Assembly: GCF_009712425.2 (NCBI RefSeq)
Contig: NZ_VCJR02000001.1
Location: forward strand, 1,492,001-1,556,000
DNA from: Aquisalinus luteolus
GTDB lineage: Bacteria > Pseudomonadota > Alphaproteobacteria > Caulobacterales > Parvularculaceae
DNA length: 64,000 nt
Direction: 5' to 3'
The notes beneath the pieces were generated by a model. It was not told where the DNA came from and made no database searches. It was given only the letters and a program-made list of their open reading frames with translations. Made by a program: the position numbers and the translations under genes. Position 1 is the stretch's first letter. Every line of letters begins with the position of its first letter. Below are positions 49,053-58,968 of this stretch, in pieces.

Positions 49053-49523
49053 TTATACGGGCGCCGTCAGCATGGCAGCAAAGCTTGCTTCGCACACAAC
49101 CTTGCCATCGACTTCGACCTTGCTTTCGAATTTCCAGACCGGCGGGCGCTTCTGGGCGACACGCACATGGATATGCAGCTGGTCGCCGGGCACGACCGGA
49201 CGGCGGAATTTCGCCTTGTCGACGCCCATGAACAAAACGATGCGCTCGCTAGTATCGAGGTTCTCGACATGTGCGGTATAGGCCGCCGCCGTCTGGGCCA
49301 TTGCCTCGATAATCAGCACACCGGGCATCACTGGCTTGGCAGGAAAATGCCCTTCGAAAAACGGCTCGTTGATGGTGACATTCTTGATGCCGGTGCCGCC
49401 ATTATCCTTTGTGATGTTGATGATCCGATCGACCATCAGCATCGGATAGCGATGCGGCAGGATCTTCATGATCTCGGCGATCTGAAGCGGTTCCAGATAT
49501 TCTTGTGTGTCCGTATCCGACAT
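49053..49523 (-). CDS. fabZ: 3-hydroxyacyl-ACP dehydratase FabZ
   Basis: Dehydratase of fatty acid synthesis, 156 residues. Active-site histidine in [14 protein letters not shown] and the glutamate in [33 protein letters not shown] is fully conserved. Start MSDTDTQE (49523) is chosen because the upstream 48 codons of the frame overlap lpxD. It competes with LpxA and LpxD for hydroxyacyl-ACP, which explains the clustering. Confidence 0.98.
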   Translation of the reverse strand: MSDTDTQEYLEPLQIAEIMKILPHRYPMLMVDRIINITKDNGGTGIKNVTINEPFFEGHFPAKPVMPGVLIIEAMAQTAAAYTAHVENLDTSERIVLFMGVDKAKFRRPVVPGDQLHIHVRVAQKRPPVWKFESKVEVDGKVVCEASFAAMLTAPV

Positions 49524-49530
49524 GTTGTTC

Positions 49531-50592
49531 CTACTCTTCACCATTCTTGTCGGAGCCCGCTTTTTTGGGGCTCGGCTTAGCCAGTTTCGCCAGAGTCGCG
49601 ATTTCCTTGAAATACTGCCGCGCCGGTTTTGCGGGCATCCCGGCCCAGGACTCTCCTGGCGGCACATCGCGCATCAGCGCAGACCGGGCATAAATCATGG
49701 CACCGGCGCCGATATTGACGTGATCGCTCAACACGACCTGCCCGCCCAGCATGGCCCCGTCGCCAATGGTACAGCTACCCGAAATGCCGCACATGCCGGC
49801 AAGCGCGCAGTTCTTACCGATGACAACATTATGGGCGATCTGCGAAAGGTTATCGATCTTGGTGAAGTCGCCGATCATGGTATCGGCCAACGCGCCGCGA
49901 TCGACCGTTGTATTCGCCCCGATCTCGACCTCGTCTCCCAGGATGACCCGGCCAAGCTGCGGCACGCGTAACTGCCGCCCCTCATGGACGACGAAACCAA
50001 AGCCAAGCTCCCCGATACGGGCGCCGGCAAGGATACGGCAACGCTCGCCGATCAACGAATGACTGATCGAGACATGCGCACCAACCCAGCAGCCCTTGCC
50101 CAGAACGACGCCCTGCCCGATTACCGCATTCGGCCCGATCGTACAGTCATCGCCGATCTCAGCGCCATCACCAATAATGGCGGAAGGATGAATATTACAG
50201 CCAGTGCCAATCCTGGCATCTCCAGTACCCGTCGGCAGGACAGTCGTTTCGGTTATCGACGTATGCATGCTGCCGGCCAGAACGGCAAAGGATGCACGCA
50301 CATTGGCGCAGGCGATCAACCCTGTCTTTTCATGCAGCCCAGCCTCGCGCGCAGCGTCCAGAAGACGCTCCGGAATCAGACACGCTGCCGGCGGATTATC
50401 GGCGACGCCTGAAAGCAACTTTGCATCGCGCACGAACATGGCCGCGCCCGCGCGATCCGCGCTTTCGGTACCGCACACATGGCTTATTTTCGCATCCGTC
50501 AGGCTGTCATCAACCACAACGCCTTCGCACATCGCCGCCGCCTGGGCGAGATCAACAGGATCGGCAGTGGTGAAGAAGCGTGAATCTGGCAT
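49531..50592 (-). CDS. lpxD: UDP-3-O-(3-hydroxyacyl)glucosamine N-acyltransferase LpxD
   Basis: Third step of lipid A synthesis. The 353 residues comprise an N-terminal uridine-binding domain (about 1-100) and a hexapeptide beta-helix (HPSAIIGDGAEIGDDCTIGP, NVVIGKNCALAGMCGISGS) with the active-site histidine segment SQIAHNVVIG. The C-terminal tail is short and basic. Terminator sequence upstream separates it from skp, so lpxD-fabZ-lpxA-lpxI-lpxB may start from its own promoter in the 80 bases before it. Confidence 0.97.
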   Translation of the reverse strand: MPDSRFFTTADPVDLAQAAAMCEGVVVDDSLTDAKISHVCGTESADRAGAAMFVRDAKLLSGVADNPPAACLIPERLLDAAREAGLHEKTGLIACANVRASFAVLAGSMHTSITETTVLPTGTGDARIGTGCNIHPSAIIGDGAEIGDDCTIGPNAVIGQGVVLGKGCWVGAHVSISHSLIGERCRILAGARIGELGFGFVVHEGRQLRVPQLGRVILGDEVEIGANTTVDRGALADTMIGDFTKIDNLSQIAHNVVIGKNCALAGMCGISGSCTIGDGAMLGGQVVLSDHVNIGAGAMIYARSALMRDVPPGESWAGMPAKPARQYFKEIATLAKLAKPSPKKAGSDKNGEE

Positions 50593-50673
50593 GGAATATC
50601 CGTTGTTGCAGGAATTTTGATGAACGCCTGCGCGGTTCGTGTCAACCGTGACAGCCTGGGGTGACCATAAAGA

Positions 50674-50699
50674 AAAAGCCTGCCAAAAGGCAGGCTTTT
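50674..50699 (-). terminator. Intrinsic terminator between skp and lpxD
   Basis: Perfect 11-bp stem AAAAGCCTGCC/GGCAGGCTTTT (50674-50684 with 50689-50699) with loop AAAA. On the minus strand the right-hand part reads GGCAGGCTTTTTCTTT, a classic terminator. Confidence 0.88.
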
Positions 50700-50750
50700 C
50701 GGGTTCCTGGCGTCAGATACAAACGCCGGTATTCAGAATTTGCAGGCTAA

Positions 50751-51380
50751 TTATTGCTGTTGAGCCTGCTGGGCGGCCTGCGCCTGGCGGGCAGCTTCCT
50801 GCAGGTCAACTTTCTCGACCTTGACCGTCGTCAGCTTGGCGTCGAGGCGTTTCAGCGCTTCATCCGTAATGTCAGTCGATTTGGCCGCGTAGAGCACATC
50901 GCTACGTTCCAGAAGAAGCGTCGCGCCACGCTCGTTTACGATCGCTTCTAGGATCGGGCCAGCTGCTTCATTGATCTGGGAAATAGCCTTCTGCTCGGCG
51001 AGATTCAGTTCGCGAACCTTTACTTCCCGCAGGACTGGAATGTTCTGACGACGCACCGCAAGCTTGCGGGCTTCCTCGGTAAAGGCCTCCTCAGTCATGG
51101 TGTCCTGCTTGCCCTGAAGCTCCTCGGCGGAAGAGACCAGCTCGTTCACAGTCGTCTCGAGTTCGCTGTTCGCAGAGTTCTGCAGCGTTTCCATCTGGTT
51201 GGCTATGGACTCGCCGGCCTTGGACAGGCCGATAAGGCGCGCCTGGTCCACGATCAGGATAACCGGGGCGTTGGCAGAAGACTGTGCCTCGGCGGAGGGC
51301 ATGATCTGGCTGACGCCAACCGAAGCGGCGAGAATGCCTGCCGCAGCAAGGGCGATAAACGATTTCGATTTCATAAACAT
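50751..51380 (-). CDS. skp: OmpH/Skp-family periplasmic chaperone
   Basis: 209-residue chaperone for outer-membrane proteins. Signal peptide (KSFIALAAAGILAASVGVSQ, cleavage near AEA), a short beta segment (VILIVDQARLIGLSKAGESI), then the long helical tentacles (NSANSELETTVNELVSSAEE) and a Gln/Ala-rich end. Start MFMKSKS (51380) has an acceptable Shine-Dalgarno AGGCAAG; MKSKS two codons later is equally possible, and the longer frame upstream enters the gap after bamA. Follows bamA as usual. Confidence 0.88.
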   Translation of the reverse strand: MFMKSKSFIALAAAGILAASVGVSQIMPSAEAQSSANAPVILIVDQARLIGLSKAGESIANQMETLQNSANSELETTVNELVSSAEELQGKQDTMTEEAFTEEARKLAVRRQNIPVLREVKVRELNLAEQKAISQINEAAGPILEAIVNERGATLLLERSDVLYAAKSTDITDEALKRLDAKLTTVKVEKVDLQEAARQAQAAQQAQQQ

Positions 51381-51446
51381 GGTCTTGCCTGTTGTTTGAG
51401 TACTGGTCACTTTGCCCCCCGGATCAGAAATTCATGCCATCACAGC

Positions 51447-54008
51447 CTAGAACTGTCCACCGGCACTGAAGCGGAAGGATTCCGTCTCGTCATAGTCCTC
51501 GCGAAGGATAGCCTCAGCGATATCGATACGAACCGGGCCGAACGGCGAGTTCCAGTCGATAGAGATACCAGCCGAAGCACGCAGAGACAGATCGTCCTGG
51601 ATCGGTTCATCAAAGATGCCATCGCCATTGTAATCGACATAATTGGCGATGTCGTCGTTCAGGCGCTTGTCATCCTCATCTACGATACCGGCAGTACCGA
51701 CATCGGTAAAGAGCGACGCCCGGATGCCGTATTCCTCCGGGAATGGCAGCGGCAGCAGCATTTCAGCCGTACCGACGACGAAGGCCTTGGCACCGATGGC
51801 GCGATCGCGCTGGCCCTGCGGACGCACTTGACGTGGACCGATACCGGCGATCTCGAAGCCCCGGAAGGTCGAGCCGCCGCGATAGAAACGGTCCGTCAGG
51901 CGGATCTTGTCACCACCCCAGCCATCGACATAGCCGACATTCAGCTTCAGCGAGCCGACGAAGTCAAACGGCAGCGACTTGTAGTGAGCCGATGCAAACT
52001 GCGTCTTCAGGTACTGAACGTCGCCACCGACACCGGCGAATGTCTGCGACAGGCTTGCCCGCCAGCCATTCGTCGGACGATACGGATTGTCCAGACGGTT
52101 GAAGTTCAGCGAATAGCCCAGCGCCGATGTCAGGAAGTCCCCGCGGGATTCACAGGTCGGTTGCAGCTGGTTGGCGATGAAGTCACAGAATTCACCCGAC
52201 ACCGCAAAACCGCCCTGGGACGGGCTCGTGGTGAAATCCGCGCCCGGCAATACGAGCGTAGAAGCATCGTCCTCGTCCTCGACAAAGCCGGTGAAGTTGG
52301 ATTCGATCAGGACGCTGTCGCGACGCAGAAGGTAGTTCAGGTTCAGGCGGGCCGATTCAGAGACCGGGAAGCCGACATTGAGGCCGCCGCCGAGACTGTC
52401 CTGCACGAAGCCGGCTTCTTCGTAATCAAGCCGCGTGTTGTAGACATCGAAACCGGCAGCCAGGTTACGGTCGAGGAAATATGGCTCCCTGAAGCTCAGC
52501 TGGGCGGAACGCGTCCGCGAGCTGGCCCGCAGGTCGAGCTGCAGCAGCTGGCCGCGGCCAAGCAGGTTACGTTGCTCGATCGACATGTTGGCGATGAAAT
52601 TGTCCGTGGACGACACACCGGCACCGACGGAGAACGAACCGGTCGACTGTTCGGTGACCTTCAGGTCCAGAATGGTCCGGTCCGGTGCGGAGCCCGGGGA
52701 TTCGGAAATCTCGACATCGGAGAAGTAACCGAGCCCCTGAACACGACGCTCGGACCGCTCGACAAGGATCTTGTTGAAAGCGTCGCCTTCGATCAGGCTC
52801 ATTTCACGGCGGATGACGCGATCGAGCGTGTTGGTGTTACCGCCGATATTGATCCGTTCGATATAGACGCGCGGGCCTTCGTTCACACGGAAGGTAACAT
52901 CGACCGTGCGCGCTTCGGTATTGCGGGTCAGCTGCGGGTTCACATCGACGAAGGCATAGCCGGAGATACCCGTTGAGTAGGTTATCGCCTCTGTCGCGCT
53001 TTCGATCAGCTCGCTGTTGAAGGTCGTCCCGCTGCGGATCGGCACCGTACGGCGCAGCAGGTCTTCATTGACCCTTTCCAGGGTCGTCTGGACATCGATA
53101 TTGCCAAACTCGTATTTGGGGCCTTCATCAACCTGGAAGGTGATGAAGAATTCCTCGCGGTCCGGCGTCAGCTCGGCAACGGCGGAAACCACCTGGAAGT
53201 CGGCATAACCGCTCTGCGTATAGTGCTTGCGCAGCAGCTCGCGGTCATATTCCAGACGATCCGGATCGTAGTTGTCATTGCTCTCGAAGATGTTCCACCA
53301 GCGGCTTTCCGCGGTCAGGACGACATCGCGAAGCTCCGCATCCGTGTACACATCATTGCCGATGAAATTGATCTTGGAGACGCCGGTCACCGGGCCCTCA
53401 TCGATCTCGAAGATGACATCGACGCGGTTCTGCGGCAGTTCGGTGATCTTCGGCGTCACTGTCGCAGCAAAGCGCCCGGACCGGCGATAGACCTCGATGA
53501 TTCGCTGTACGTCAGACTGCACCTTGGACTGCGTGTAGATGACACGCGGCGCCAGCTGCACTTCTTCGGCGAACTTGTCTTCCTTGGTGCGGCGATTGCC
53601 TTCGTAGATAATGCGGTTGACGATCGGGTTTTCCTCGACCTCGACAACCAGCACGTTATCGACGAGAGCGATGTTCACGTCGCTGAACAGGCCCGTGCCG
53701 AACAGTGTTTTCAGCGCCGTATCGAGGCTCTGCTGGTCGACCTGCTGGCCGGCACCGATGGTCAGGTAGGAGCGGACAGTGTCCGCCTCGATGCGCTGGT
53801 TACCCTGCACGACAACCTGGCGGACGAGCGCCGTCTGTTCCTGCTGAGCGGTTGGCGCAGGGGCATCCGGCACCGGTTGCGTCTGCGCTGCAGCCTGTCC
53901 TGAGATGATCAGGGCTGCAGCAACCGGCAGCACGCTGACAGATTTCAGTACCGCGCGCCGCAGCCGCGAAAACACAATAAAAGGTGCTCGATGCATCCCT
54001 GCACTCAT
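51447..54008 (-). CDS. bamA: Outer-membrane assembly factor BamA
   Basis: Central subunit of the BAM complex. The 853 residues have a signal peptide (SVSVLPVAAALIISGQAAAQ), about five POTRA domains (for example RQVVVQGNQRIEADTVRSYL, INIGGNTNTLDRVIRREMSL), then a 16-strand barrel with the RGF motif in GGSTFRGFEIAGIGPR and a C-terminal beta-signal ending in phenylalanine (SFRFSAGGQF). Start MSAGMHRA with AGAGGG upstream; MHRAPF four codons later is an alternative. Between rseP and skp. Confidence 0.97.
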   Translation of the reverse strand: MSAGMHRAPFIVFSRLRRAVLKSVSVLPVAAALIISGQAAAQTQPVPDAPAPTAQQEQTALVRQVVVQGNQRIEADTVRSYLTIGAGQQVDQQSLDTALKTLFGTGLFSDVNIALVDNVLVVEVEENPIVNRIIYEGNRRTKEDKFAEEVQLAPRVIYTQSKVQSDVQRIIEVYRRSGRFAATVTPKITELPQNRVDVIFEIDEGPVTGVSKINFIGNDVYTDAELRDVVLTAESRWWNIFESNDNYDPDRLEYDRELLRKHYTQSGYADFQVVSAVAELTPDREEFFITFQVDEGPKYEFGNIDVQTTLERVNEDLLRRTVPIRSGTTFNSELIESATEAITYSTGISGYAFVDVNPQLTRNTEARTVDVTFRVNEGPRVYIERINIGGNTNTLDRVIRREMSLIEGDAFNKILVERSERRVQGLGYFSDVEISESPGSAPDRTILDLKVTEQSTGSFSVGAGVSSTDNFIANMSIEQRNLLGRGQLLQLDLRASSRTRSAQLSFREPYFLDRNLAAGFDVYNTRLDYEEAGFVQDSLGGGLNVGFPVSESARLNLNYLLRRDSVLIESNFTGFVEDEDDASTLVLPGADFTTSPSQGGFAVSGEFCDFIANQLQPTCESRGDFLTSALGYSLNFNRLDNPYRPTNGWRASLSQTFAGVGGDVQYLKTQFASAHYKSLPFDFVGSLKLNVGYVDGWGGDKIRLTDRFYRGGSTFRGFEIAGIGPRQVRPQGQRDRAIGAKAFVVGTAEMLLPLPFPEEYGIRASLFTDVGTAGIVDEDDKRLNDDIANYVDYNGDGIFDEPIQDDLSLRASAGISIDWNSPFGPVRIDIAEAILREDYDETESFRFSAGGQF

Positions 54009-54050
54009 CCTATACCCTCTCCGCCCAGTCCTGTATCCTGTATTGGTTGA

Positions 54051-55331
54051 TTATGAGGTGAACAGCTGGGTCACGTCATTCCACGAAACGAATACCATTA
54101 ACGATAACAAAATAACAATCCCGATTTTGAAACTGACTGCCTGTACCGCCTCGCTGACGGGGCGACCGGCAATGGCTTCATACCCGTAAAACACGAGGTG
54201 TCCGCCATCCAGAACCGGTACCGGGAGAAGGTTCAGGAAGCCGACGCTGATCGAGATCATCGCAGCCATGTTCAGGAAGTTGAAGAAGCTGACTTCCAGG
54301 CGGCGCATGAGCGAAACTTCCATCTCGCCGCCATCGGAGAAGCCCGCCATGGCCGACTGGCCTGCATATTTCGCGATTTTCACCGGCCCGCCGAGCTGTT
54401 CGATGCCTTCCTTGCCGAGGATGATTCGCCCGATGAACCGCACGGTAACCGCCAGTACTTCATAGACCTGCCCCACAGCAGCCTTTACCGAACTGATCGG
54501 CCCGTACCGCACCATACGATAAGCTTCGGGATCTGAATCTATACCCAGAATACCGGCACGCACCTTGTTGCCATAAGCATCGGTCGTTTCTGTTCGCTGG
54601 GGGGTCGCAGTTAGCGTAAGCAACTCGCCGCCACGATCGACAAGTATTTCCAACTCCTCACCGCTGGAAAGCTTCACCATGTTCGACATCTGCTGGAAAC
54701 TGGCAATCTTGCGGCCATTGATTTCAAGGATCCGGTCTCCTGCTTGAAAACCGGCCTCCTCCGCCGCTGTGTCAGCCCGCACTGCCCCTACCTGGGCCTC
54801 ATGAACCGGGGCCTCGCCGGCCAGCATGAACAGGCCGGTCAGGATGACGATCGCAAGGACGAAATTGGCGAACGGCCCGGCGGCAACGATCAGGGCCTTC
54901 TGCCAGAGCGGCTTGAAATGGAAGCAGACGCGGCGCTCTTCCGCGGTCAGGCTTTCGGCAAGGCGCGCTTTTTCACTGCCTGCCGGAAACTGGGTCATCA
55001 TCGCCTTGGGCTCGTCATCGCCCTGCTCTTCTTGTACCTGGTCCGTCTTCTGGACCTTTCGTGAAGGGTCCGAGGCAGGCCCGGCATCGCCGAAGAACTT
55101 CACGAAGCCACCAAGCGGCAGCATGGCCACCCGCCATTCAGTGCCATGCTTGTCCTTGCGGCTGAACAGCGGCTTGCCGAAGCCGATGGAGAACACATCG
55201 ATCTTCACCCCGCACCAGCGCGCGGTCTGGAAGTGCCCGAGCTCGTGAAAGAACACGATGAAGGACAGCAACACCACGAAGGAAACCAGCGTGATGCCGA
55301 GAGTGAATAGATTTTCCAGTATTAGCTGCAT
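54051..55331 (-). CDS. rseP: Site-2 protease RseP
   Basis: Intramembrane zinc metalloprotease that cleaves anti-sigma factors. The 426 residues have the HELGH zinc motif in LLSFIVFFHELGHFQTARW, one PDZ domain recognisable around 195-265 (GFQAGDRILEINGRKIASFQ), and the C-terminal metal-ligand motif LNLLPVPVLDGGHLVF. A charged insertion at about 90-125 contains EEQGDDEPKAMMTQF. It lies between dxr and bamA, the standard order. Confidence 0.97.
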   Translation of the reverse strand: MQLILENLFTLGITLVSFVVLLSFIVFFHELGHFQTARWCGVKIDVFSIGFGKPLFSRKDKHGTEWRVAMLPLGGFVKFFGDAGPASDPSRKVQKTDQVQEEQGDDEPKAMMTQFPAGSEKARLAESLTAEERRVCFHFKPLWQKALIVAAGPFANFVLAIVILTGLFMLAGEAPVHEAQVGAVRADTAAEEAGFQAGDRILEINGRKIASFQQMSNMVKLSSGEELEILVDRGGELLTLTATPQRTETTDAYGNKVRAGILGIDSDPEAYRMVRYGPISSVKAAVGQVYEVLAVTVRFIGRIILGKEGIEQLGGPVKIAKYAGQSAMAGFSDGGEMEVSLMRRLEVSFFNFLNMAAMISISVGFLNLLPVPVLDGGHLVFYGYEAIAGRPVSEAVQAVSFKIGIVILLSLMVFVSWNDVTQLFTS

Positions 55332-55362
55332 AACCCAGGATACATTCTATAAGCGTCGATGA

Positions 55363-56616
55363 TCAGCAATTCAGGCCGGCAACGACGGCCTGCGCTTCGG
55401 CACGGGCCATACTGTCTGCCGCGAGAAGATTTTCAAGGGAAAGACCCTCCCTGCCAGAGGCCCCGATCCGGGCTGTACAAGTCGCCAAAACTTGCTCTGT
55501 GACGCGGGTGATGTCCAGAAATTTTAGATGACCATTCAGAAAGGCCGCCACGGCCACCTCATTGGCTGCATTCAGCACTGCAGGGCAATAGCCATCGGCG
55601 TCCAGAGCCTCGCGGGCCAGCCTCAGCGCGGGGAATCGCTCCGTGTCTGGCGCCTCGAATTCGAGCGCGCCCATGGCCATCAAGTCGAGTTTCGGGCTCG
55701 GCGAATCGAGCCGGTCCGGCCACGCCATGGCACAGGCAATCGGCGTGCGCATGTCGGGCGAGCCTAGCTGCGCGAGGATCGAGCCATCGACATACTCGAC
55801 CATGGAATGGATGACCGATTGCGGGTGGACGATGATCTCGATCTTTTCATGAGGTGTCGGAAAAAGCCGAGCCGCTTCAATCAGTTCCAGCCCCTTGTTC
55901 ATCATGGTCGCTGAATCGACGGAGATCTTCGCGCCCATGGTCCAGTTCGGATGCGCGACAGCCTCTTCCGGTGTCACCGACGCCATCTCTTCCAGAGACT
56001 GCGTACGGAACGGACCGCCGGAGGCCGTCAGGATCAGCCGGGTGATGCGGTGCGGACGGTCGAAATCATAGACCTGGAAAATGGCATTGTGCTCGGAATC
56101 GACCGGCAGCAGCTGCCCGCCGCCCTTGGCCATCGCGTCCATGAACAACTCGCCGGCGCAGACCAGGCATTCCTTGTTGGCAAAAGCGATATCGGCCCCG
56201 CGCCTTGCGGCGGCCAGGGTCGGTTCCAGCCCGCCTGCCCCGACGATGGCCGCCATGACCCAGTCGGCATCGCGACTGGCAGCCTCGATCAGGCCGCTCA
56301 TACCGGCGCCTGTCGCGATCCCGGTACCGGCAAGGCGCTGTTTCAGCTCTTCGTGACGGCTCTCATCGGCGACAGCGACGAACTCGGCATGATAGCGGAC
56401 CGCCTGTTCGGCCAGCATGTCGACCTTGCTGTGAGCCGTCAGGGCGACGACTGTGATTTCCGCCTCGTTCCGGGCCGTCGCATGATCGATCAGGTCCAGC
56501 GTATTGGTCCCGACCGATCCGGTGGAACCCAGTATGGTCACACGCCGTTTCAGGCCGCGCGGCAGGCTGGCTGACTTGGTGGATTGCAGGGATATGGCGT
56601 GGTCAGTTGCGCTCAC
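55363..56616 (-). CDS. dxr: 1-deoxy-D-xylulose 5-phosphate reductoisomerase
   Basis: Second enzyme of the MEP pathway. 417 residues, NADPH motif in RVTILGSTGSVGTNTLDLID, the substrate motifs LLPVDSEHNAIFQVYDF and TASGGPFRTQSLEEM, and WTMGAKISVDSATMMNKGLE. Initiates at GTG (56616) with AAGG seven bases before. Together with ispDF at 9 kb the window holds three MEP activities. Confidence 0.97.
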   Translation of the reverse strand: MSATDHAISLQSTKSASLPRGLKRRVTILGSTGSVGTNTLDLIDHATARNEAEITVVALTAHSKVDMLAEQAVRYHAEFVAVADESRHEELKQRLAGTGIATGAGMSGLIEAASRDADWVMAAIVGAGGLEPTLAAARRGADIAFANKECLVCAGELFMDAMAKGGGQLLPVDSEHNAIFQVYDFDRPHRITRLILTASGGPFRTQSLEEMASVTPEEAVAHPNWTMGAKISVDSATMMNKGLELIEAARLFPTPHEKIEIIVHPQSVIHSMVEYVDGSILAQLGSPDMRTPIACAMAWPDRLDSPSPKLDLMAMGALEFEAPDTERFPALRLAREALDADGYCPAVLNAANEVAVAAFLNGHLKFLDITRVTEQVLATCTARIGASGREGLSLENLLAADSMARAEAQAVVAGLNC

Positions 56617-56658
56617 GAAGGGCCTTTTTGGAATGCTCGTCCGGGAATCGTTTCCTTG

Positions 56659-57498
56659 TCAGAGCAGACTATACACAAACAGCACGATTGCCAGTGCAAC
56701 CGTTGCGAAAATCATCCCGTCGAGGCGATCCAGAATACCGCCATGACCAGGGATGTAACCGCCGGAATCCTTCACGCCGAAATAGCGCTTGAAGGCGGAT
56801 TCAGCCAGATCGCCGATGATCGTGGCGACCGACAGCCCCGCGCCGATCAGGGCCAGCACCCATTCGGCACCGTCGCCTATGCCGAAAAGGCCGAGAAGTG
56901 CGCAGACAACCGTGCCACAGACGACACCGCCGATCGTACCGGACCACGTCTTTCCCGGCGAGATGGCAGGGGCCAGCTTCGGCCCGCCCAGCGCCTTGCC
57001 GATCAGGAACGCGCCGATATCCGTCGACCAGACAGCAGCCATCAGGAAAATGACGAGCGATCGGCCATCGTCCGGTTCAGCCCTGATCCATACCAGCGCA
57101 ACACACGGCATGATGACGTAGAAAACGCCGATCAACGGCCACATCGAGGCGCGGTTGGCGGTGTACTCCATCGCCACGGCAAAAAGTCCCCCGCCAAGCG
57201 CACAGAGATAGGCATAGGTATACAAGCCGCTGGCTGCGAGAAAGACCGACGAAATCGCCGTGAAGGAGAGGATGTAGAATCCACTGGAGAACTCCGCCTT
57301 CTCGACAAGGCGCGTCCATTCGAACACCAGCATGATGCAGAGGAAGGCGATCAGCGCCGAAAACGGCCTGTCCCCCAGCCAGACGATGCCAAGGGCGACG
57401 GGTGCCATGATCGCACCGGCAATGATGCGGCGTGCCAGCTGGCGAACTTCGCTCACCTTGGCAGGTGAAGTGCCTGGACTGTTATCCCCGGCCTCCAT
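56659..57498 (-). CDS. cdsA: Phosphatidate cytidylyltransferase
   Basis: Makes CDP-diacylglycerol for phospholipids. 279 residues, about eight membrane segments, and the signature near the C-terminus, GDLAESAFKRYFGVKDSGGY then IPGHGGILDRLDG. Start MEAGDNSPG (57498) overlaps the uppS end by 17 bases; the longer upstream frame lies inside uppS and is not supported. Confidence 0.95.
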   Translation of the reverse strand: MEAGDNSPGTSPAKVSEVRQLARRIIAGAIMAPVALGIVWLGDRPFSALIAFLCIMLVFEWTRLVEKAEFSSGFYILSFTAISSVFLAASGLYTYAYLCALGGGLFAVAMEYTANRASMWPLIGVFYVIMPCVALVWIRAEPDDGRSLVIFLMAAVWSTDIGAFLIGKALGGPKLAPAISPGKTWSGTIGGVVCGTVVCALLGLFGIGDGAEWVLALIGAGLSVATIIGDLAESAFKRYFGVKDSGGYIPGHGGILDRLDGMIFATVALAIVLFVYSLL

Positions 57499-58294
57499 AG
57501 CGCCGCTCCCGTCCATAAAATTGCCGCACGGCATCGAGGAACTCATCCCTGCCGAAATCCGGCCAGTAGGCATCGAGGAAGACATATTCAGCGTAGGCCG
57601 CCTGCCACAGCAGGAAATTGCTGACGCGATGTTCGCCCGATGTGCGGATCACCAGGTCCGGGTCCGGCATGCCTGACGTATCGAGCGCCCGGCTTAGATG
57701 GGTCTCGGTAATTTCTTCCGGCTTGATGACGCCTTCGGCGACCTTGCGGGCGATAAGACTGACGGCCCGGCGCAGCTCGTCCCTGCCGCCGTAATTGAAG
57801 GCGATCTGCAGGACATGGCCGTCATTGCCAGCTGTCTCGCGCTCGGCCCGTTCGACCAGCTTGCGGATATCGGTCGGCAGCGTTTCCTTGTCGCCGATAA
57901 TGCGCACGCGGATATTCTCCCGCACCATCTTGTCGAGATCGGATTCGATGAATTGCTTCATCAACTCCATCAGCGAGCGCACTTCCGTTTCCGGACGGCG
58001 CCAGTTCTCGGTGGAGAAACTGTAGAGGGTCAGATGCGACAGGCCCAGTTCCCGGGCAGTCTCGATAGCCCGGCGGGCGGCGGCGACACCTTCGCGGTGA
58101 CCGGCCACGCGCGGCAGTCCGCGCTCCTTGGCCCAACGGCCATTGCCATCCATGATGATGGCGACGTGACGGATACGGTGACCGGGGTCTGCAGGTTGCG
58201 GCAGGTCGCTGCGCGCCTCGGCGGCGTCGCGTGCCGGGTCAGCCAGCGCTGCGCTGCCATTGCCCGTCAAGGCACCGGCGATGCCGCCGGCCAT
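57482..58294 (-). CDS. uppS: Undecaprenyl diphosphate synthase
   Basis: Cis-prenyltransferase making the lipid carrier for wall and O-antigen. Motifs: VAIIMDGNGRWAKERGLPR, GHREGVAAARRAIETARELG, FSTENWRRP, and the C-terminal PDLVIRTSGEHRVSNFLLWQ followed by AYAEYVF. I prefer ATG 58294 (270 residues) because GGCAGG stands just before it; a GTG at 58321 would add nine residues. A non-conserved stretch of about 40 residues precedes the conserved core. Confidence 0.95.
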   Translation of the reverse strand: MAGGIAGALTGNGSAALADPARDAAEARSDLPQPADPGHRIRHVAIIMDGNGRWAKERGLPRVAGHREGVAAARRAIETARELGLSHLTLYSFSTENWRRPETEVRSLMELMKQFIESDLDKMVRENIRVRIIGDKETLPTDIRKLVERAERETAGNDGHVLQIAFNYGGRDELRRAVSLIARKVAEGVIKPEEITETHLSRALDTSGMPDPDLVIRTSGEHRVSNFLLWQAAYAEYVFLDAYWPDFGRDEFLDAVRQFYGRERRYGGRG

Positions 58295-58376
58295 CTTGCC
58301 TGCCTTGCTGATTACTGACACCTGATCACGCGCCTTTCCGGTGAACCACCCTTTGCAGGACGGGGACCTAACTCCC

Positions 58377-58937
58377 TCAGACCTGCATGATTTCCTTTTC
58401 TTTAGTCGCCAGCATGTCGTCGACCTGCTTGACGAAATCGTCCGTCAGCTTCTGGATCTGGTCGGACGTTTTCTTCTGCTCGTCTTCCGGCATTCCGTCA
58501 GCCTTCTTGACCGCTTCCATGCCGTCGCGGCGGATATTGCGGATCGCAACACGGGTTTGCTCGGCATATTTTGCTGCGACCTTGGTCAGCTCCTGGCGGC
58601 GCTCCTCGTTCAGCGGCGGGATCGGCACGCGAACGCTCTGGCCGTCAGTGACCGGGTTGACGCCAAGCCCGCTGTCGCGGATCGCCTTTTCAACCGCACC
58701 GACCATCGACTTGTCCCAGACCTGAACCGACAGCATGCGCGGTTCGGGGACGTTTACCGTGCCGACCTGGTTCAGCGGCATTTCCGAGCCATACGCCTTG
58801 ACCACCACCGGATCGAGCAGGCTGGATGTTGCACGGCCGGTGCGCAGACCCCCGAATTCCGATTTCAGTGACGCGACAGCGCCTTCCATACGGCGCTTCA
58901 GCTCGCCCAGATCAGGGCCGGTTGAATCCTTGCTCAT
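58377..58937 (-). CDS. frr: Ribosome recycling factor
   Basis: Splits post-termination ribosomes together with EF-G. 186 residues: [40 protein letters not shown], and a C-terminal helix [20 protein letters not shown]. Position between pyrH and uppS is the classic order. Confidence 0.98.
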   Translation of the reverse strand: MSKDSTGPDLGELKRRMEGAVASLKSEFGGLRTGRATSSLLDPVVVKAYGSEMPLNQVGTVNVPEPRMLSVQVWDKSMVGAVEKAIRDSGLGVNPVTDGQSVRVPIPPLNEERRQELTKVAAKYAEQTRVAIRNIRRDGMEAVKKADGMPEDEQKKTSDQIQKLTDDFVKQVDDMLATKEKEIMQV

Positions 58938-58968
58938 TGTTGTTCTTCCTTGCTTCTTCTCTAATCGT